Below, one piece after another: positions 1 through 10,727 of a stretch of DNA of 64,000 nt. This DNA is from Eledone cirrhosa (lineage: Eukaryota > Mollusca > Cephalopoda > Octopoda > Eledonidae), in the NCBI GenBank assembly GCA_964016885.1, contig OZ024741.1, forward strand, positions 411,877,339 through 411,941,338, read 5' to 3'. The first letter of the stretch is position 1; each line of letters opens with the position of its first letter. The notes under the pieces were generated by a model that saw only the letters and a list, made by a program, of their open reading frames with translations, ran no database searches and was not told where the DNA came from. The translations under genes and the position numbers were made by a program.

Positions 1-62
1 ATGGTTTCTATGACTGGGGGCCCTTCTTAACAGCAACCACTTTACAGAGAGTGCTGGGTGCA
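1..62 (-). repeat. LINE/SINE shared-tail fragment
   Basis: The stretch with cccttcttaacagcaacca and ctttacagagagtgctgggt is a diverged reverse-strand copy of the tail segment shared by SINEs and the PHD-finger LINE elsewhere in the window (compare 1140-1170 and 60085-60115). It is cut off by the window edge. Confidence 0.55.
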
Positions 63-314
63 TATTATCGTAACACCAGCTCAAGGGAGGTTGCCAGTCA
101 TAGACACATCTGATGAGGTCTCTACACCCTATGGATGGTGTAGTGGGTGAGGCTGTAATGTAGGGATAGGTTAGGGGGTGGGTGTACATATAAATATATG
201 TGGGTTAAAACTTTTATAAATAAGAAATGAAGAGAAGAATCCCTGAGATATCTTAGACAAGTGGTAAAACAAGTTTATAGTGTGTAGGAGGTCTTGTAAT
301 TACATTGTTTAGGG
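63..314. other. No gene seen
   Basis: About 250 bases of moderately GC-rich DNA with no ORF, RNA gene or recognised repeat. A CTGATGA at 110-116 has no GAAA partner at a plausible distance. Confidence 0.5.
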
Positions 315-359
315 CAATCATCATCATCATCATCACTGTCATCATCATCATCATCACTG

Positions 360-394
<35 letters not shown>

Positions 395-402
395 GCCATC
401 GT
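315..402. repeat. (ATC)n microsatellite
   Basis: Tandem tcatca units with cactg interruptions. Arrays of this kind form the 3' tails of the LINE and SINE families in this window, so it may be a LINE tail on the minus strand. Confidence 0.85.
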
Positions 403-456
403 CATTAGCAGCAGCAGCACCATCACTATCATCATTTGTTATTTCTGTTTACTTTT

Positions 457-924
457 TGCTTGGCCGCTAAAGGTTTCTCTCTAAAAATGAAAGGCAGGCT
501 GTATGATGGCTGCATACGAACAGCAATGTTACATGGCAGTGAGACCTGGGCATTGTGTGCAGAGGATATACGCAGACTGGAGAGGAACGAAGCTTGCATG
601 CTCTGCTGGATGTGTAATAGTAATATACATGAACGGCAAAGCATAAAAGAACTAAGGGAGAAATTAGGAATAAGAGGGATCAGATGTTGTTTACTCGAGA
701 GAAGACTACGTTGGTACGGTCACGTGATGCGCATGAAAGACGACAGCTGTATAAAAAAGTGTAGGGCGATAAAAATAGAAGGTAGCCACGGAGTAGGTAG
801 ACCCAGAAAAACCTGGGACGACTTGATAAATTCCGACCTCACACACTTACACCTCTCCAAGACAATGTCACTGGACCGAGATCTTTGGCGCTACACAATA
901 ATACAGAAGACCCGCCTTGCCTAA
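457..924 (+). pseudogene. PHD-finger LINE, C-terminal end of ORF2
   Basis: About 155 codons are open and match the C-terminus of the LINE copies at 46575-47345, 48035-48990 and 57300-57802. Landmarks in order are GRLYDGCIRTAMLHGSETWA, a RRLERNEACMLCW segment, RRLRWYGHVMRMK and GRPRKTWDDLI, which typify the region after the reverse transcriptase thumb in RTE-like non-LTR elements. The catalytic RT and the endonuclease are absent, so this is a 5'-truncated copy and not a gene. It is followed directly by the element's 3' untranslated region. It is one of the less damaged C-termini of the family here, with no stop codon up to the natural end. Confidence 0.85.
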
Positions 925-1303
925 GTACAAAGCGAGACCTACAGTCAGTAGGCACCTCTAACAAAATACACCCCACCCCATCCACACCACCCCTTTCAAT
1001 GTAAAGTTATGTTAGTACCACAACATCCAGTCCGAAACAAATGAGATCGTGTAGGTGTCACGACAAAAAAACACAGTCCACGCTGTAATGTGGCCGTGTA
1101 GGTAACACGGTAAAAACCTCCCAGTCCACACTGTAACGTGGTTGGTGTTAGGAAGGGCATCCAGCCGTAGAAAACCCGCCAGACAGTTCTATACGAGCAA
1201 GACAACCAATCTTGTCTCAAGTGGGAAAATTCTCGTCCAAACCCATGCAAGCGTGGAAGATGGACGTTAAACGATGATGATGATGATGATGATGATGATA
1301 TAT
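925..1303 (+). repeat. 3' UTR and GAT-repeat tail of PHD-finger LINE
   Basis: It follows the ORF directly. It holds two copies of a ~48-base unit (acagtcca..gctgtaa..tgg), then ggttggtgttaggaagggca, then gcaagcgtggaagatggac, and ends in (gat)n. The same tail in reverse occurs at 47645-47945 behind another copy, and the same modules end the SINEs at 49166 and 59975. Confidence 0.8.
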
Positions 1304-1313
1304 ATATTCTATT

Positions 1314-2849
1314 CTAAGGCGGGTAAAATTCCCGAGATCCATGGACGAGTTCTCTCCAGCGGTCTCTGTCCCTCATTATCGCTGCCATATCCTGCGTCTC
1401 CAACAGACCAGTGTCTGTCCTTAGGACATCAACATACGTTAACCTTGGTCTTCCTCTTCTAGTGTGTCCATGTAGGGGCTCCCAGAGGAGCACTGAGTGC
1501 AATGTCAACTCTGGATATCGGTGAGCATGTCCAGCTAACCTCAGTCTCCTCTGTGTCACTTTTGAACTGACTTTTGGGAGGCTCCGATACAGCTCTGAGT
1601 TTTTCATCCTCAGTGTATATTGATTAATGTTCAGAGCCATCCTCAGCATTCTCGTGTAGCACCCATCCACCATCTGAGTGAATTTCTTGGTCAGTGTCCA
1701 AGTCTCAGACCCGTACAGCATCACAGACTCCACTACAGCAATGAAGAGGCGGATTTTCAGGTCTTTACGAAGGTCCGACTTCCACACTGATCTCAAGCTG
1801 TGGCACGCCGCCCAGGCTTTGCTCTTCCTCTCAACCACATCATCTTCCGTATTCCCAATCTTTGCTCTCAAATACAAGAAGCCGTCAACCAATTCTAGCG
1901 GCTTTCCGCCTACATTAGTGATCCCCTCTGGCTTCTCAACATTCTCTACCAGATATTTTGTTTTAGTCTCGTTCATTCTCAGCCCCACACTCATCGACAC
2001 AGTCTCAACCTCCCGCATCAAATCCTCTGCCCCCTTCACTGTATTTGTCACCAAAACTATGTCGTCGGCAAATTCAGCATCCGATACCTTTTTCGCCCTA
2101 ACTCTCCTGCTCTGAGCCGGTGCTACAGTAAAGCCAGAGTCCTGGTGTTTCTCCAGTGCAAGGTGCATACAATAGTCCACTACGATGATAAAAAGGTAGG
2201 GAGCCAATGTATCTCCCTGGAGCACTCCAGCCAGTATCTCAAAGAACTCTGTCATCCCATCAGGTGTAATGACTTTGGTGTTGGTGTAGAGCAATGATAT
2301 CAGGTCCACTATCTTCTTGGGGATTCCATAAGCCTGTAAGATCTTCATCAGGCAGTAACGGTCCACAGAATCAAAGGCCTTCCTAAAGTCAATGAAAACC
2401 ATGACCGCAGGAAGGCACTTTGCTCTAGCTCCCTCTAATATCCTCCTCAGCATCAGGATGTGACTGGTGGTTGATCTTCCCTCTCTGAAGCCGTTCTGGT
2501 TGTCCCTGAGCTTCTTCTCCATCTCAGGCTGGATCCTGTTAAGAATCATCCTGTTGAGGGTCTTTGCCACAAGTGACGTCAGTGAGATCCCCCTGTAGTT
2601 GTTGGTGTTAGAGAGATCTCCCTTCTTCGGCACTGGGACGATGTTACTGATCCTCCACTGATTCGGGGCAACTCCTTTCTCCACTGCCCGGTTACAGAAC
2701 CCCAGGATGATATCATCAAAATCACACCTCTTCATCACCTCTGATGCCACTCCATCTTCTCCATGAGCCTTGCCCTCCTTGATCCTCTTCTTGGCTCTCT
2801 GAAGCTCCTTCTCTGGTGAAGGGCTCTGTCTCAACATCCAGTTCCTCAA
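1314..2849 (-). pseudogene. LINE reverse transcriptase (ORF2 C-terminal two thirds)
   Basis: This open frame of 511 codons codes for the reverse transcriptase of the RTE-like element. Visible blocks are NNYRGISLTSLVAKTLNRMI (motif 1/2), NGFREGRSTTSHI, VFIDFRKAFDSVD (motif A with the catalytic Asp), GVLQGDTLAPYLF (motif B), AEFADDIVLV (motif C, both Asp kept), LRMNETKTKYL (motif D) and FLYLRAKI. The C-terminal part has LYGSETWTL, RRLRLAGHAHRYP and RRGRPRLTYVDVL. All catalytic residues are intact, so this is the best preserved RT in the window. It joins the upstream linker by a -1/+1 shift near 2815, so the complete protein cannot be made as is. It copies element RNA at a nicked target in the nucleus; it is not a host gene. 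Confidence 0.88.
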
Positions 2850-3873
2850 ACAGCGGCCTGATCTCCCCAGTGCTCTGGGCTGTGGAGGGTGGCTCTCCTA
2901 GTATGGTCCTAAAATGGCCTAGCCATTTCCTCTTCCTATCCTCGGGCCCCGTTCCCTGGATCTGACTCGAACACCTTCTCTTCCTCCCTGTGATCTCGTT
3001 GATGATCATCCAGCTCTCCCTACATCCAGATCTGTCAACTGCTCTCTCCACACTTCTGATCTTCTCTATCAGTGCCTCCTCTCTGACCTCAGTGTAAGCG
3101 GTACAGAGTTCTTCCCTCATCACCTCCACAGTCTCCATCCTCTCCTCCGTAGGATCAGCATAGAATTGGTTCTTGGCAGCTTTCAGGTGTTCTCTGGCTG
3201 CACACACTTTTGGGTTTGCAGAGCTGACGTGCTTCCTTTTGTTCTTTTTCCTCGGCACCAGGGTTTCACTTGCTTCCGCCACTGAATTGGCGAAGTGCCC
3301 GTACCTCCTCGTCACACTCTCCTCAGTCCATCCAATCTCTCTCTCCTCTGACTCTCCACACAGAGCACTAAACCTGTTTCTCACTTCCACTGTGAACCTC
3401 TCCTGCAGCTTATCATCTTCCTTGAAAGCTCCCCAGCCATAGATTGCTCTCCGGGGCCGAGCCTTGCTCTTTCTTAAGCTCACCCGGACCTCACTCATAA
3501 CAAGCCGGTGATCACTACCCAGTGTACTGAAATAGTTGTATGGTTCTGTGTTCAGAACACTATTGCGCCACTTTTTCCTCACCAGAATGAAATCAATCTG
3601 GGACTTGGACAGGTGCATATCTGAGATGTAGGTCCACATCTTTCCCAGATTCTTCCTAAACCTTAGGTTGGTCGCCATCAAGTTCGTCTCCAGCAGGGTG
3701 TCTCTCAGTAGTCTTCCATTTCGGTTGGTGTTGTTATGGAAGTACCAGTAAGGATCTTCACTGCCCTCCTTACTCAGATGTGTATTGAAGTCCCCCAAAA
3801 CAAGCAGGATATTGTGTGCTTGAGTGGTGTTGACAGCTCTACACACCTCCTCATGGAACTCTTCCGCACTCAC
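2722..3873 (-). pseudogene. LINE APE endonuclease C-terminal half and linker
   Basis: The open frame continues the endonuclease with VLGDFNTHLSKEG, SQIDFILVRKKW and SDHRLVMSEV, which supply the Asn/Asp and the terminal SDH box expected of APE-type LINE nucleases. A charged linker follows and leads into the RT. The frame differs from that of the RT downstream, placing a frameshift near 2815. The upstream end connects to the N-terminal endonuclease block at 3895-4440 through two closely spaced compensating shifts between about 3880 and 3935: the conserved VISAYSPTEG stretch is only readable in a second frame there. Confidence 0.82.
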
Positions 3874-3894
3874 ATCACTGTCCCCTCGGTTGGA

Positions 3895-4440
3895 CTATAG
3901 GCTGAGATGACTGTCAGTCTTGGGTTTCCATTGAAGGTCACCCTCAACACTCGCGGGGAGACGCATTATTTCCCTCACCAATAGATTGGTTTTTGTACTG
4001 AACACAAAACCCACTCCTCCTACTGCAGCATTTGTTGTGTTCTTCACTGCCGATGTAGTGATGAGCTGGCTCCTCTTCCCGATCATCACACTCCTCACTG
4101 GCTCATCGTGTAGGATCCTGTGTTCTTGGATCGCAAGTATCTGTATACCACTCTCCTCGAACAGATGTCCCAACTCCCCTCTCTTCTCCAGCGTCCGAAT
4201 AGTCCTCACATTCAAAGTGCCCATTTTGATGGCTCTTCTGCAGGACAAAACTGCATTCTTTATATTTGTCTCAGAGACAGCTGATCCATCATCCACTGGC
4301 CCTCTCTGTGGCTCTAAGCCAGCAAAGTCATAACGACCAGGCTGCTCCTTGACAGAGTAATTAGGGGCTCTAACCCTAGTGCTGTTAGATCGACTCTCCA
4401 TATTTCTTTTCAATGGCTGAAAATACCTTATCGGCGCCAC
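3895..4440 (-). pseudogene. LINE N-terminus and APE endonuclease N-terminal half
   Basis: After ~70 residues without recognisable domains the frame has MGTLNVRTIRTLEKRGEL and ILAIQEHRIL, the GxxNVRT and xQEh boxes (metal-binding Asn and Glu) that open an APE-type endonuclease, followed by VGGVGFVFS. It ends in a stop caused by a local frameshift. This nuclease nicks target DNA for target-primed reverse transcription. The start at 4440 is the first Met in frame; translation could begin elsewhere since no host promoter logic is visible. Confidence 0.8.
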
Positions 4441-4609
4441 TCGAATAAGGTAGTTATTTAACCCATAAATGGAGCCCTAACAGGTACTACTACCCCGGGC
4501 CAGGGCAGACCTGGGAGTCATGACAACTAAGGGGTAACTCCACATTCCCCACAACTCCTGAACTCTCGAACTGGATCCTTGCCACTGGATGTAGTTTAAT
4601 GTCATACCC

Positions 4610-4617
<8 letters not shown>

Positions 4618-4646
<29 letters not shown>

Positions 4647-4951
4647 GAGGATGTCTGTGTGTCTGTTTTCCTAAAACTCGAGAAGTACCCAACCGGTTTT
4701 TTTCAAACTTTATACATGTAACTCGTATGACCCCGGAAGTGTTTTGAGCAAAAACAATTTCAAATTTTCAATGCCCTAGGGACCGCATTAGGCGATTTAG
4801 CGATCTCTTTCTCTTTCTCTTAGTCTTTCTCATTTTAGATAGATACATAGATATGACGTCGCGCCTTCATAATATCTGCCTGTATGCCTGACTGTCTGCA
4901 TTACGTCATTATGACGCGATCAGTGTGTGTGTGTATATATGTATATATATA

Positions 4952-4983
<32 letters not shown>

Positions 4984-5049
4984 TCTTATGCCAGGGAACG
5001 TCTTCACGAACCAAAGTATCGTCTTCCTGTTTTCCAGATTGATTTTTTT
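4618..5049. repeat. Microsatellites and unclassified repeat
   Basis: (TA)n at 4618-4640 is followed by ~190 bases resembling an interspersed-repeat end (tgtctgtgtgtctgtttt, then gaccccggaagtg), then (GT)n/(TA)n at 4922-4985. No coding sequence. Confidence 0.5.
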
Positions 5050-5100
5050 AGTTTCAGAAGATCCCGTTAAGGGTGAAAGCAGCGATTCTTTGCTTAAACT
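5050..5100 (+). ncRNA. Hammerhead-like ribozyme, core variant (U4A)
   Basis: Stem I AGTTT/AAACT, core CAGAAGA (consensus CUGANGA with A for U4), stem II CCC/GGG, GAAA, stem III GCAG/TTGC with a 7-base loop, UU before the cut site. The copy at 59270-59323 carries the same substitution. Probably inactive or weak unless A4 is tolerated. Confidence 0.45.
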
Positions 5101-5111
5101 TTAGTCTTTTA

Positions 5112-5115
<4 letters not shown>

Positions 5116-5155
<40 letters not shown>

Positions 5156-5449
5156 TATATTTATGGACAGATATTTTTGCATACACAATAACAAAATATA
5201 AACAAACGTATTTATTTCACGAGGTTCGATAAGGATAAATATATATCAAATATATAAGAACCCTATAGCAAATCCCGAGCAACGCCGGGCCATTCTGCTA
5301 GTATATATAATTGAAAAAGTGGAGAATAACATGGTCAACAGTACAAAAAAGGAGATTTATTTACAGTCTAACAACGCTGTACGCTAAAACTGCCCATAAT
5401 AAGAAGTATTCACAACCTATATTTAGATTACCTATAACGATATTTTGTT

Positions 5450-5545
<96 letters not shown>
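5116..5545. repeat. (TA)n, repeat end, (CT)n(AT)n
   Basis: (TA)n lies at 5118-5152. A repeat terminus reading cccgagcaacgccgggcc and ctgctagtatata at 5268-5303 is the reverse complement of the start of the element at 6706. (CT)n then (AT)n fill 5455-5545. Confidence 0.75.
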
Positions 5546-5547
<2 letters not shown>

Positions 5548-6220
5548 ACAAGACAATCAGCAAACCATTTACCACAAACACTTGTCAAATCTCCCTTCAC
5601 CATCCACCCTTAGCCCTTGGGTCTCATACTAGTATCTCCTAATTAATCTCTAATTTACTGCTTTTTCTTTTATCTGTCACTACCTCAGACTCTCTACACG
5701 TCTCTATGTATGTTTCGAATATGACTTTACATGTTAGCACTAAACCCACCACAGCATCCTTATACGGACATTTACTCACCACCACCACTATCATATTCTG
5801 TACTTATATGCTCTCACTTATCCTTATTTCTTTATATATTTTATTATTTTTCCATTTTCTTAATTTTTTACTGTATCTTTTTTCTTATCTTTTACTTTTT
5901 ACATCTGTAACTTCTTTACCTATTTATCATATATTTTATTATTGCTATTATTGTTTTGATTATACGCTATTTCTCTCTATATATCGTGCCATGTATGAAT
6001 TATTCGTATTCTGAGGAATTGGTCTGATGTAAATAATGTAATGGAAATCGAGTGACGCAACTTCGAGCGATTAGCGACCTCTAGACTCACCCGATCAATG
6101 AAACAATTGTTAATTCCTGAAATAAAGCCCATTGTTGTACAGCCATCCACGTTACTCTTCATTCTTTCACTATATAAATATAAGTATATACAGTATATAT
6201 ATATCAATGATATTAATAAA
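5546..6220. other. No gene seen
   Basis: AT- and pyrimidine-rich DNA. Short open frames are chance products of low complexity. At 6015-6120 there is a possible very decayed hammerhead (GGAATT pairs with AATTCC around a GAAA and CAATTG) but its core is broken. Confidence 0.5.
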
Positions 6221-6378
6221 TGGAAACTATACTTTATAAAACCATATTTTTGGTACGCTCTCATCAGATCAAATGCAAAACAACTTTTGTATTTTATCTG
6301 ATGAGAGCGTACCAAAATTTTGGTACCCTTGAAATATATATAATAAAATAAATATGGTTTTATAAAGTATAGTTTCCA
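6221..6378. repeat. Fold-back repeat carrying a hammerhead
   Basis: The left end (ggaaactatactttataaaa) is matched in reverse at the right end, and tggtacgctctcatcagat at 6251 is matched in reverse at 6296. The left arm has lost the interior that encodes the ribozyme 3' half. The family recurs at 46375-46480. Confidence 0.75.
6291..6349 (+). ncRNA. Hammerhead ribozyme, PLE type
   Basis: Stem I ATTTTAT/ATAAAAT (7 pairs), CTGATGA 6298-6304, stem II 6305-6330 closed by GTACC/GGTAC, GAAA 6331-6334, stem III TATATA (self-complementary, no loop), UA before the predicted cut after 6342. All invariant core residues are present. The loop-less stem III suggests cleavage as a dimer. Confidence 0.75.
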
Positions 6379-6380
6379 TT

Positions 6381-6566
6381 TGGATTGGCAGTATCGGTAG
6401 AGGGTCGGACGCCATGCTTTCCAGCATAGTTACGTCCCTTTACGATCTGAGTTCAAATCCCGCCGAGGTTGACTTTGCCTTTCATCCTTACGGGGTCGAT
6501 AAAATAAAGTACCAGTAATGTACTGGGTAATTTCTGGCCTTGTGCCAATAGTAGAAACAATTAATA
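6381..6566 (+). mobile_element. tRNA-derived SINE
   Basis: A tRNA-like head has a box A region (ggcagtatcggtagaggg) and box B (gagttcaaatcccgccg), then a body (cttacggggtcgataaaata) and an end reading ggccttgtgccaatagtaga. The same family occurs at 10549, 43492, 43852, 53919, 59748 and 61814. It resembles the tRNA-derived SINEs described from octopus. Confidence 0.85.
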
Positions 6567-6667
6567 TCATTGATATTATACTCCAGAAGAATTTTGTAGA
6601 GTGCTTCGAATCTGTTTAAATTAAATTTGTTGAATAACCAACAAATTAGATAACTCTTTGCTTATAT

Positions 6668-6668
6668 A

Positions 6669-6707
<39 letters not shown>
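6668..6707. repeat. (TA)n microsatellite
   Basis: Pure TA repeats that precede the next repeat element. Confidence 0.9.
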
Positions 6708-6709
<2 letters not shown>

Positions 6710-7786
6710 TAGCAGAAGTACCCGGCGTTGCCCGAGTGTAAGTCGACCTTTGGTCTGTTGTTAAAATGTTTGAAAGTTACTTCCCGCGCATCACAGGTGC
6801 AAAAACCTTCGAACCTCAAGGAAAGAAACAGAGGTTAGTATACGCATGTGTGTAATTGAGCATAAATAATGGATCAATTGTAGGTTCACAGTGTATCGTT
6901 GAAATTGTTCTTTGCAAGACTGATGGAAGTCAAATTAACTTGAAATTGAATTTTCAGTTGATTTTTAAAGCAGGTTGAAAAAGTCGATTTTTTCAAAAAA
7001 TTTTTTTTTTTACAATTTTGGCGCTCACATGTGCAGAAGAAGAAATAAAAGGGACTTTATGTGAATCGCGGCATAATGGACGATTCATTTGCGACAGTTT
7101 TCACGAAAATCGGACGGTCCTGTAAAAAATTATCCCATCTGCAACTTTGCCTTTTTTTTTGCGCAAAGTCGAACGCCCGCTTCAGTTTTATTGATTTTTT
7201 ACATGAACGCGTGACCTCTGAAGTAGATTTGAGTAGCTAAAGACCTGTCCCGGTAAATTTGCTATATGTGAAAAAAAGTTGAACAAAATTGCGTCTAGGG
7301 TTATTGCCCTTTGCAACAGCCTCAAGAACTTGTAATTAAAAAGATTTACCATGGACTATCGTGCACGTTGGTATTGTGTTTAGCCTGCGAAAATCGGTGA
7401 TCAAATGAGGCAACAATAAGCCATACTGATGACGTTTAAGCGGGTGGCAAGGAATTGATGCGGCATAGATAGCCATGGGAGTCTTGAAGGAGCACGGCGG
7501 TCAGGCAAAAGAAAGGGCCGAGTATGGGATGGTGGCTGACAGTGCATGGAGGCGGCATCCTGAGGCATGAAGATGTAGTGGTGCGACGGCCAGCAGGCAA
7601 GGAAGAGGGCAGGGGTGGACGGTGGCAAGGATGCCGCATGGTGAGCCATGACAGTCTTGAAGGACCAAGTCGTGCGGGTAAGGGAGAGGGAAGGGGAGGG
7701 CATGGTGGCTGATAGAGCATGGATGCGGCATGGTGAGGCATGACGATGCAGTGGGACAACATATATATACACACACACATATATAT

Positions 7787-7839
<53 letters not shown>

Positions 7840-8240
7840 CATAACAATATATGTGTGTGTTTATCTATCTATGTATTTTATCAGCAGGCAGGAGGTTTTG
7901 GCTGCGCCAGTGAGGTGGAAGAGAGGGAAAGAGAGTAAGTTAGAGTTGTCCTGATTTTTGCCTCTGGTGATCCAATTATCGATTTTTCGAAAATTTAATG
8001 TAGCGCACGTTTATCCCCGGATCAAAATACACACCTGCGTCGAGTTTCATCGATTTTTGAAAATATCGAATTTTGGCTTCTGGGGTCCCGATTATCGATT
8101 TTTCGAAATTTTCAAGTAGCCTATTCCACTCTACGCGTTGAGTTTTATATATGTGTGAGGTTTCATGAAAATTGGATGAACGGTGTAGCATGCAAGTTGG
8201 GTACACCAAACAACGCCCAACTTCACTTTATATATAAGAT
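6706..8240 (+). repeat. Unclassified interspersed repeat with internal tandem duplication
   Basis: It begins actagcagaagtacccggcg (shared in reverse with 5268-5303) and ends near caaacaacgcccaacttcac. The body has repeated atcgatttttcgaaa motifs (7980, 8092). An internal GC-rich block duplicates at 7473-7589 and 7647-7757. (CA/TA)n lies at 7760-7850. No conserved protein; the open frames over the purine-rich block are low-complexity artefacts. Class unknown. Confidence 0.5.
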
Positions 8241-8323
8241 ATATATATATATATGAGAGTATTGAAGTTTGCTTGAAGCATTGTGGAATAATAATTTTTT
8301 TTTTGTTTTTTTGCTCGTTTTAG

Positions 8324-8652
8324 AAGCCTCAACAATGCAGATGGGTAAATCTCCGGGTAACAGTTACGCACAAACAGCAGACAACAGAGGCCACGTACCG
8401 TTCCTCTCCGACAGATAACTCCCCCCCCCCCCCCCTCGGAAAACCTCCCAGTTGATGGATGCGAATCCGAAATATAGGGACAATTAAATCTCCCCCAAGG
8501 TAATTCTATCTCGTGTTATTATTTTTAATTTTTACGCTCTTTCCTACGTTCCTCTACACACTATACATCTCATTCTACACTCCCTTACATCTCTCTCTTC
8601 ACCACCAGATTCTGTTACCCGGAGATTTACCCATCTGCATTGTTGAGGCTTC
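8324..8652. repeat. Fold-back repeat, 42-bp arms
   Basis: gcctcaacaatgcagatggg at 8328 pairs with its reverse complement at 8629, enclosing ~250 bases that include C14 at 8427. The same family in the opposite orientation is at 49648-49845, with the shared flank word ccacaatgct. Confidence 0.75.
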
Positions 8653-8661
8653 CAAAATACA

Positions 8662-8696
<35 letters not shown>

Positions 8697-8767
8697 TATT
8701 CAGGATACTATTTATGGTTATGTATATTTTAAACTTTTTATAATTATGTATATTTTAAACCTTAAAC

Positions 8768-9010
8768 AGTGAAGGTTAGTAATTTATTACTACCTTATTA
8801 CCAGTAAGATAAATAGCTCAATGTAATAACATCAGTTGTTCTACAGAGCAGTTATATAGAATTCACAAGAATCAAAGCTATGTTCAAAGCATTTATCCAC
8901 TTACAATTGTTTCATCCAAACCTAGGCTTGGAGTCTTCGGAGCATTTTCCAATGTTTGTACTTATAATTGACCCCCTTTCCAACGCAAGAGACATACAAA
9001 TACATATATA
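8768..9010 (-). repeat. PLE-type terminal repeat, copy A
   Basis: It matches 30955-31200 over ~240 bases (ctaccttattaccagtaaga in both). It contains a hammerhead-like motif on the minus strand at 8898-8945: core CCGAAGA, stem II TCCAA/TTGGA, GAAA, loop-less CAATTG and UA, but stem I pairs poorly. Confidence 0.5.
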
Positions 9011-9014
9011 TATA

Positions 9015-9963
9015 GACATGAAAAATGCGCAAGCTCAAAAGTGCCACAGAATGTTATAATAAACCTTCAAAAGTGTGGGACTAGAGTTGTTGCTAAAAAA
9101 TATTGTAATCATTATATATCGTACATTCTGTGGCATCCTTTATAAAAATAGCTTAAACCAACGAAGCCTTTATTTTTACGCTATTTCACTTAGTTAATTC
9201 TTAGAGTGTAACATATAAAAATATGATTTACAACTATAAAATAAATTAATTAATATAATAACAGAGCTGCGGAGCTGAAATTTAGGAAATAATGGAGTAT
9301 CGGATCCTGAGTTGGAGCCAGTCAATTTTTGGCCGACTCCGCAGCCCTGTATAATACATTTCATATTAAAGTTATTAATAAACCTATTTTACACTGCATG
9401 CAAATTACCATGAGATATTGATATTAGATATAAGATACAGCGCAATATCTACAGCTGTAAAAGTACGAAAGCGAAGTAATAATAAGTGGCTTAAGGTAAT
9501 TCCAATATGAAAGTTTGTAGTGATAAAAATTTGATAATGCAATACGATTGTTAATATTATAGTTCTATGAAAATGTAACAATAGATAACTAAATTATTTT
9601 ACTATTAGTATATTTAAGAAATTATCATTATAGATTTGATCGTTCATATAAGCATCATATTAATTTTCAACACAATTATTTTGTTACTATGAGTATATGA
9701 TAATAATATTACGTAATTATTTATAGCTGTTATTACATTAAACATAGATGTATTTATTTTTATATGTTACACTCTAAGAATTAACTAAGTGAAATAGCGT
9801 AAAAATAAAGGCTTCGTTGGTTTAAGCTATTTTTATAAAGGATGCCACAGAATGTACGATATATAATGATTACAATATTTTTTAGCAACAACTCTAGTCC
9901 CACACTTTTGAAGGTTTATTATAACATTCTGTGGCACTTTTGAGCTTGCGCATTTTTCATGTC
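9015..9963. mobile_element. Non-autonomous Tc1/mariner-type MITE, 949 bp
   Basis: Terminal inverted repeats of ~211 bp (gacatgaaaaatgcgcaagc at the left end, its reverse complement at 9944-9963) look identical by eye and are flanked by TA on both sides (9013-9014, 9964-9965), as in the IS630-Tc1-mariner group. The interior is AT-rich with no transposase. Near-identity of the arms implies recent activity or gene conversion. Confidence 0.8.
9262..9349. mobile_element. 88-bp hAT-type MITE nested in the larger MITE
   Basis: It starts cagagctgcggag and ends ctccgcagccctg, an imperfect inverted repeat. It is flanked by TATAATAA (9254-9261) and TATAATAC (9350-9357), an 8-bp duplication with one mismatch, the length typical of hAT elements. 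Confidence 0.55.
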
Positions 9964-9965
9964 TA

Positions 9966-10548
9966 GTTTAATATTTTTTTAAGGCAACGCTTGTTAAACG
10001 CTTGTTAAGGATATATATATTTTAAGGCAACTCTAGTTAAACAGGATATATATTAATAATAAATTATCGTTGTAATGTAATTAGATTATGTAATTGTTAT
10101 TATAAATTATCTTATAAATATTAGTGTAAGATGTATAAAAATATTTTCAGACTTTTAATATAAACAACTACAAAAAACAATCAATATTAAATCAATATAT
10201 TATACATAATAGAAAACATAAAATAAACAATACAAAAACAAAATATTTACATACAATTGCAATTATCAGTGTATATACATTTTCTTTATATTCCCTGAGC
10301 AAATTAATAAGATTTGTTTTTATTGTACATAATTTGATGACTTGTTGGAGTGTATTAAAAGATAGCAACAATTTGTGATTAAATTGTTATCTTAAGCAAC
10401 TCACTTTTTAATAGTTGTTGGCTGAGCGAAATTGTAAAAGCCTATGAGCAAATATAAAAAAAAATACACAAACAACATTTCCTTGTGTTATTACAACATT
10501 AGATAAAATAATTGAGCAATGTCGTTATATTTTGCTCTTATTGCACAT
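9966..10548. other. AT-rich DNA without a gene
   Basis: Very AT-rich sequence with no supported ORF or RNA gene; ttaaggcaac is repeated at 9979 and 10021. Confidence 0.6.
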
Positions 10549-10727
10549 TAATAGTGTTTCTATTTTTCGGCACAAATCCATTACGGCAGTCCATTACTGG
10601 TACTTTATTTTATCGAATTAGTAAGTATGAAAGTCGAAGTTAACCTCGGCAGGATTTGAACTTAGAATGCAAAGGACCATAACAATACTGCAAAGCATGG
10701 TGTCTGACGCTCTACCAATACTTGTGT
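10549..10727 (-). mobile_element. tRNA-derived SINE, diverged
   Basis: Reverse-strand copy of the SINE at 6381 with the cactggtact-type body and a box B relic (aggatttgaactta). Several substitutions indicate an older copy. Confidence 0.75.

Larger units (their letters stand above)
1304..4617 (-). mobile_element. Nearly full-length RTE-like LINE
   Basis: A minus-strand non-LTR retrotransposon with, in 5' to 3' order, a short 5' region (4441-4617), APE-type endonuclease, linker, reverse transcriptase, and a C-terminal region ending in GRPRLTYVDVL. Its 3' end abuts the (gat)n tail of the plus-strand LINE, so two LINE 3' ends meet head-on. Only a few frameshifts and one stop interrupt it, suggesting a rather young insertion. 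A second, very short 3' copy lies at 33198-33343. Confidence 0.85.

Noticed and set aside
110..116. CTGATGA near the left edge
   Set aside because: No GAAA or pairing arms within a usable distance.
1678..2115. Plus-strand frame opposite the RT
   Set aside because: Shadow of the minus-strand reverse transcriptase; no domain of its own.
6015..6124. Possible thirteenth hammerhead
   Set aside because: GGAATT/AATTCC and GAAA-CAATTG-UU are present, but the core reads CTGATGT three bases away from stem I, so the junction cannot form.
7401..7847. Overlapping minus-strand frames of 113-148 codons
   Set aside because: They span a GC-rich tandem duplication and a (CA/TA)n run; no conserved motif.
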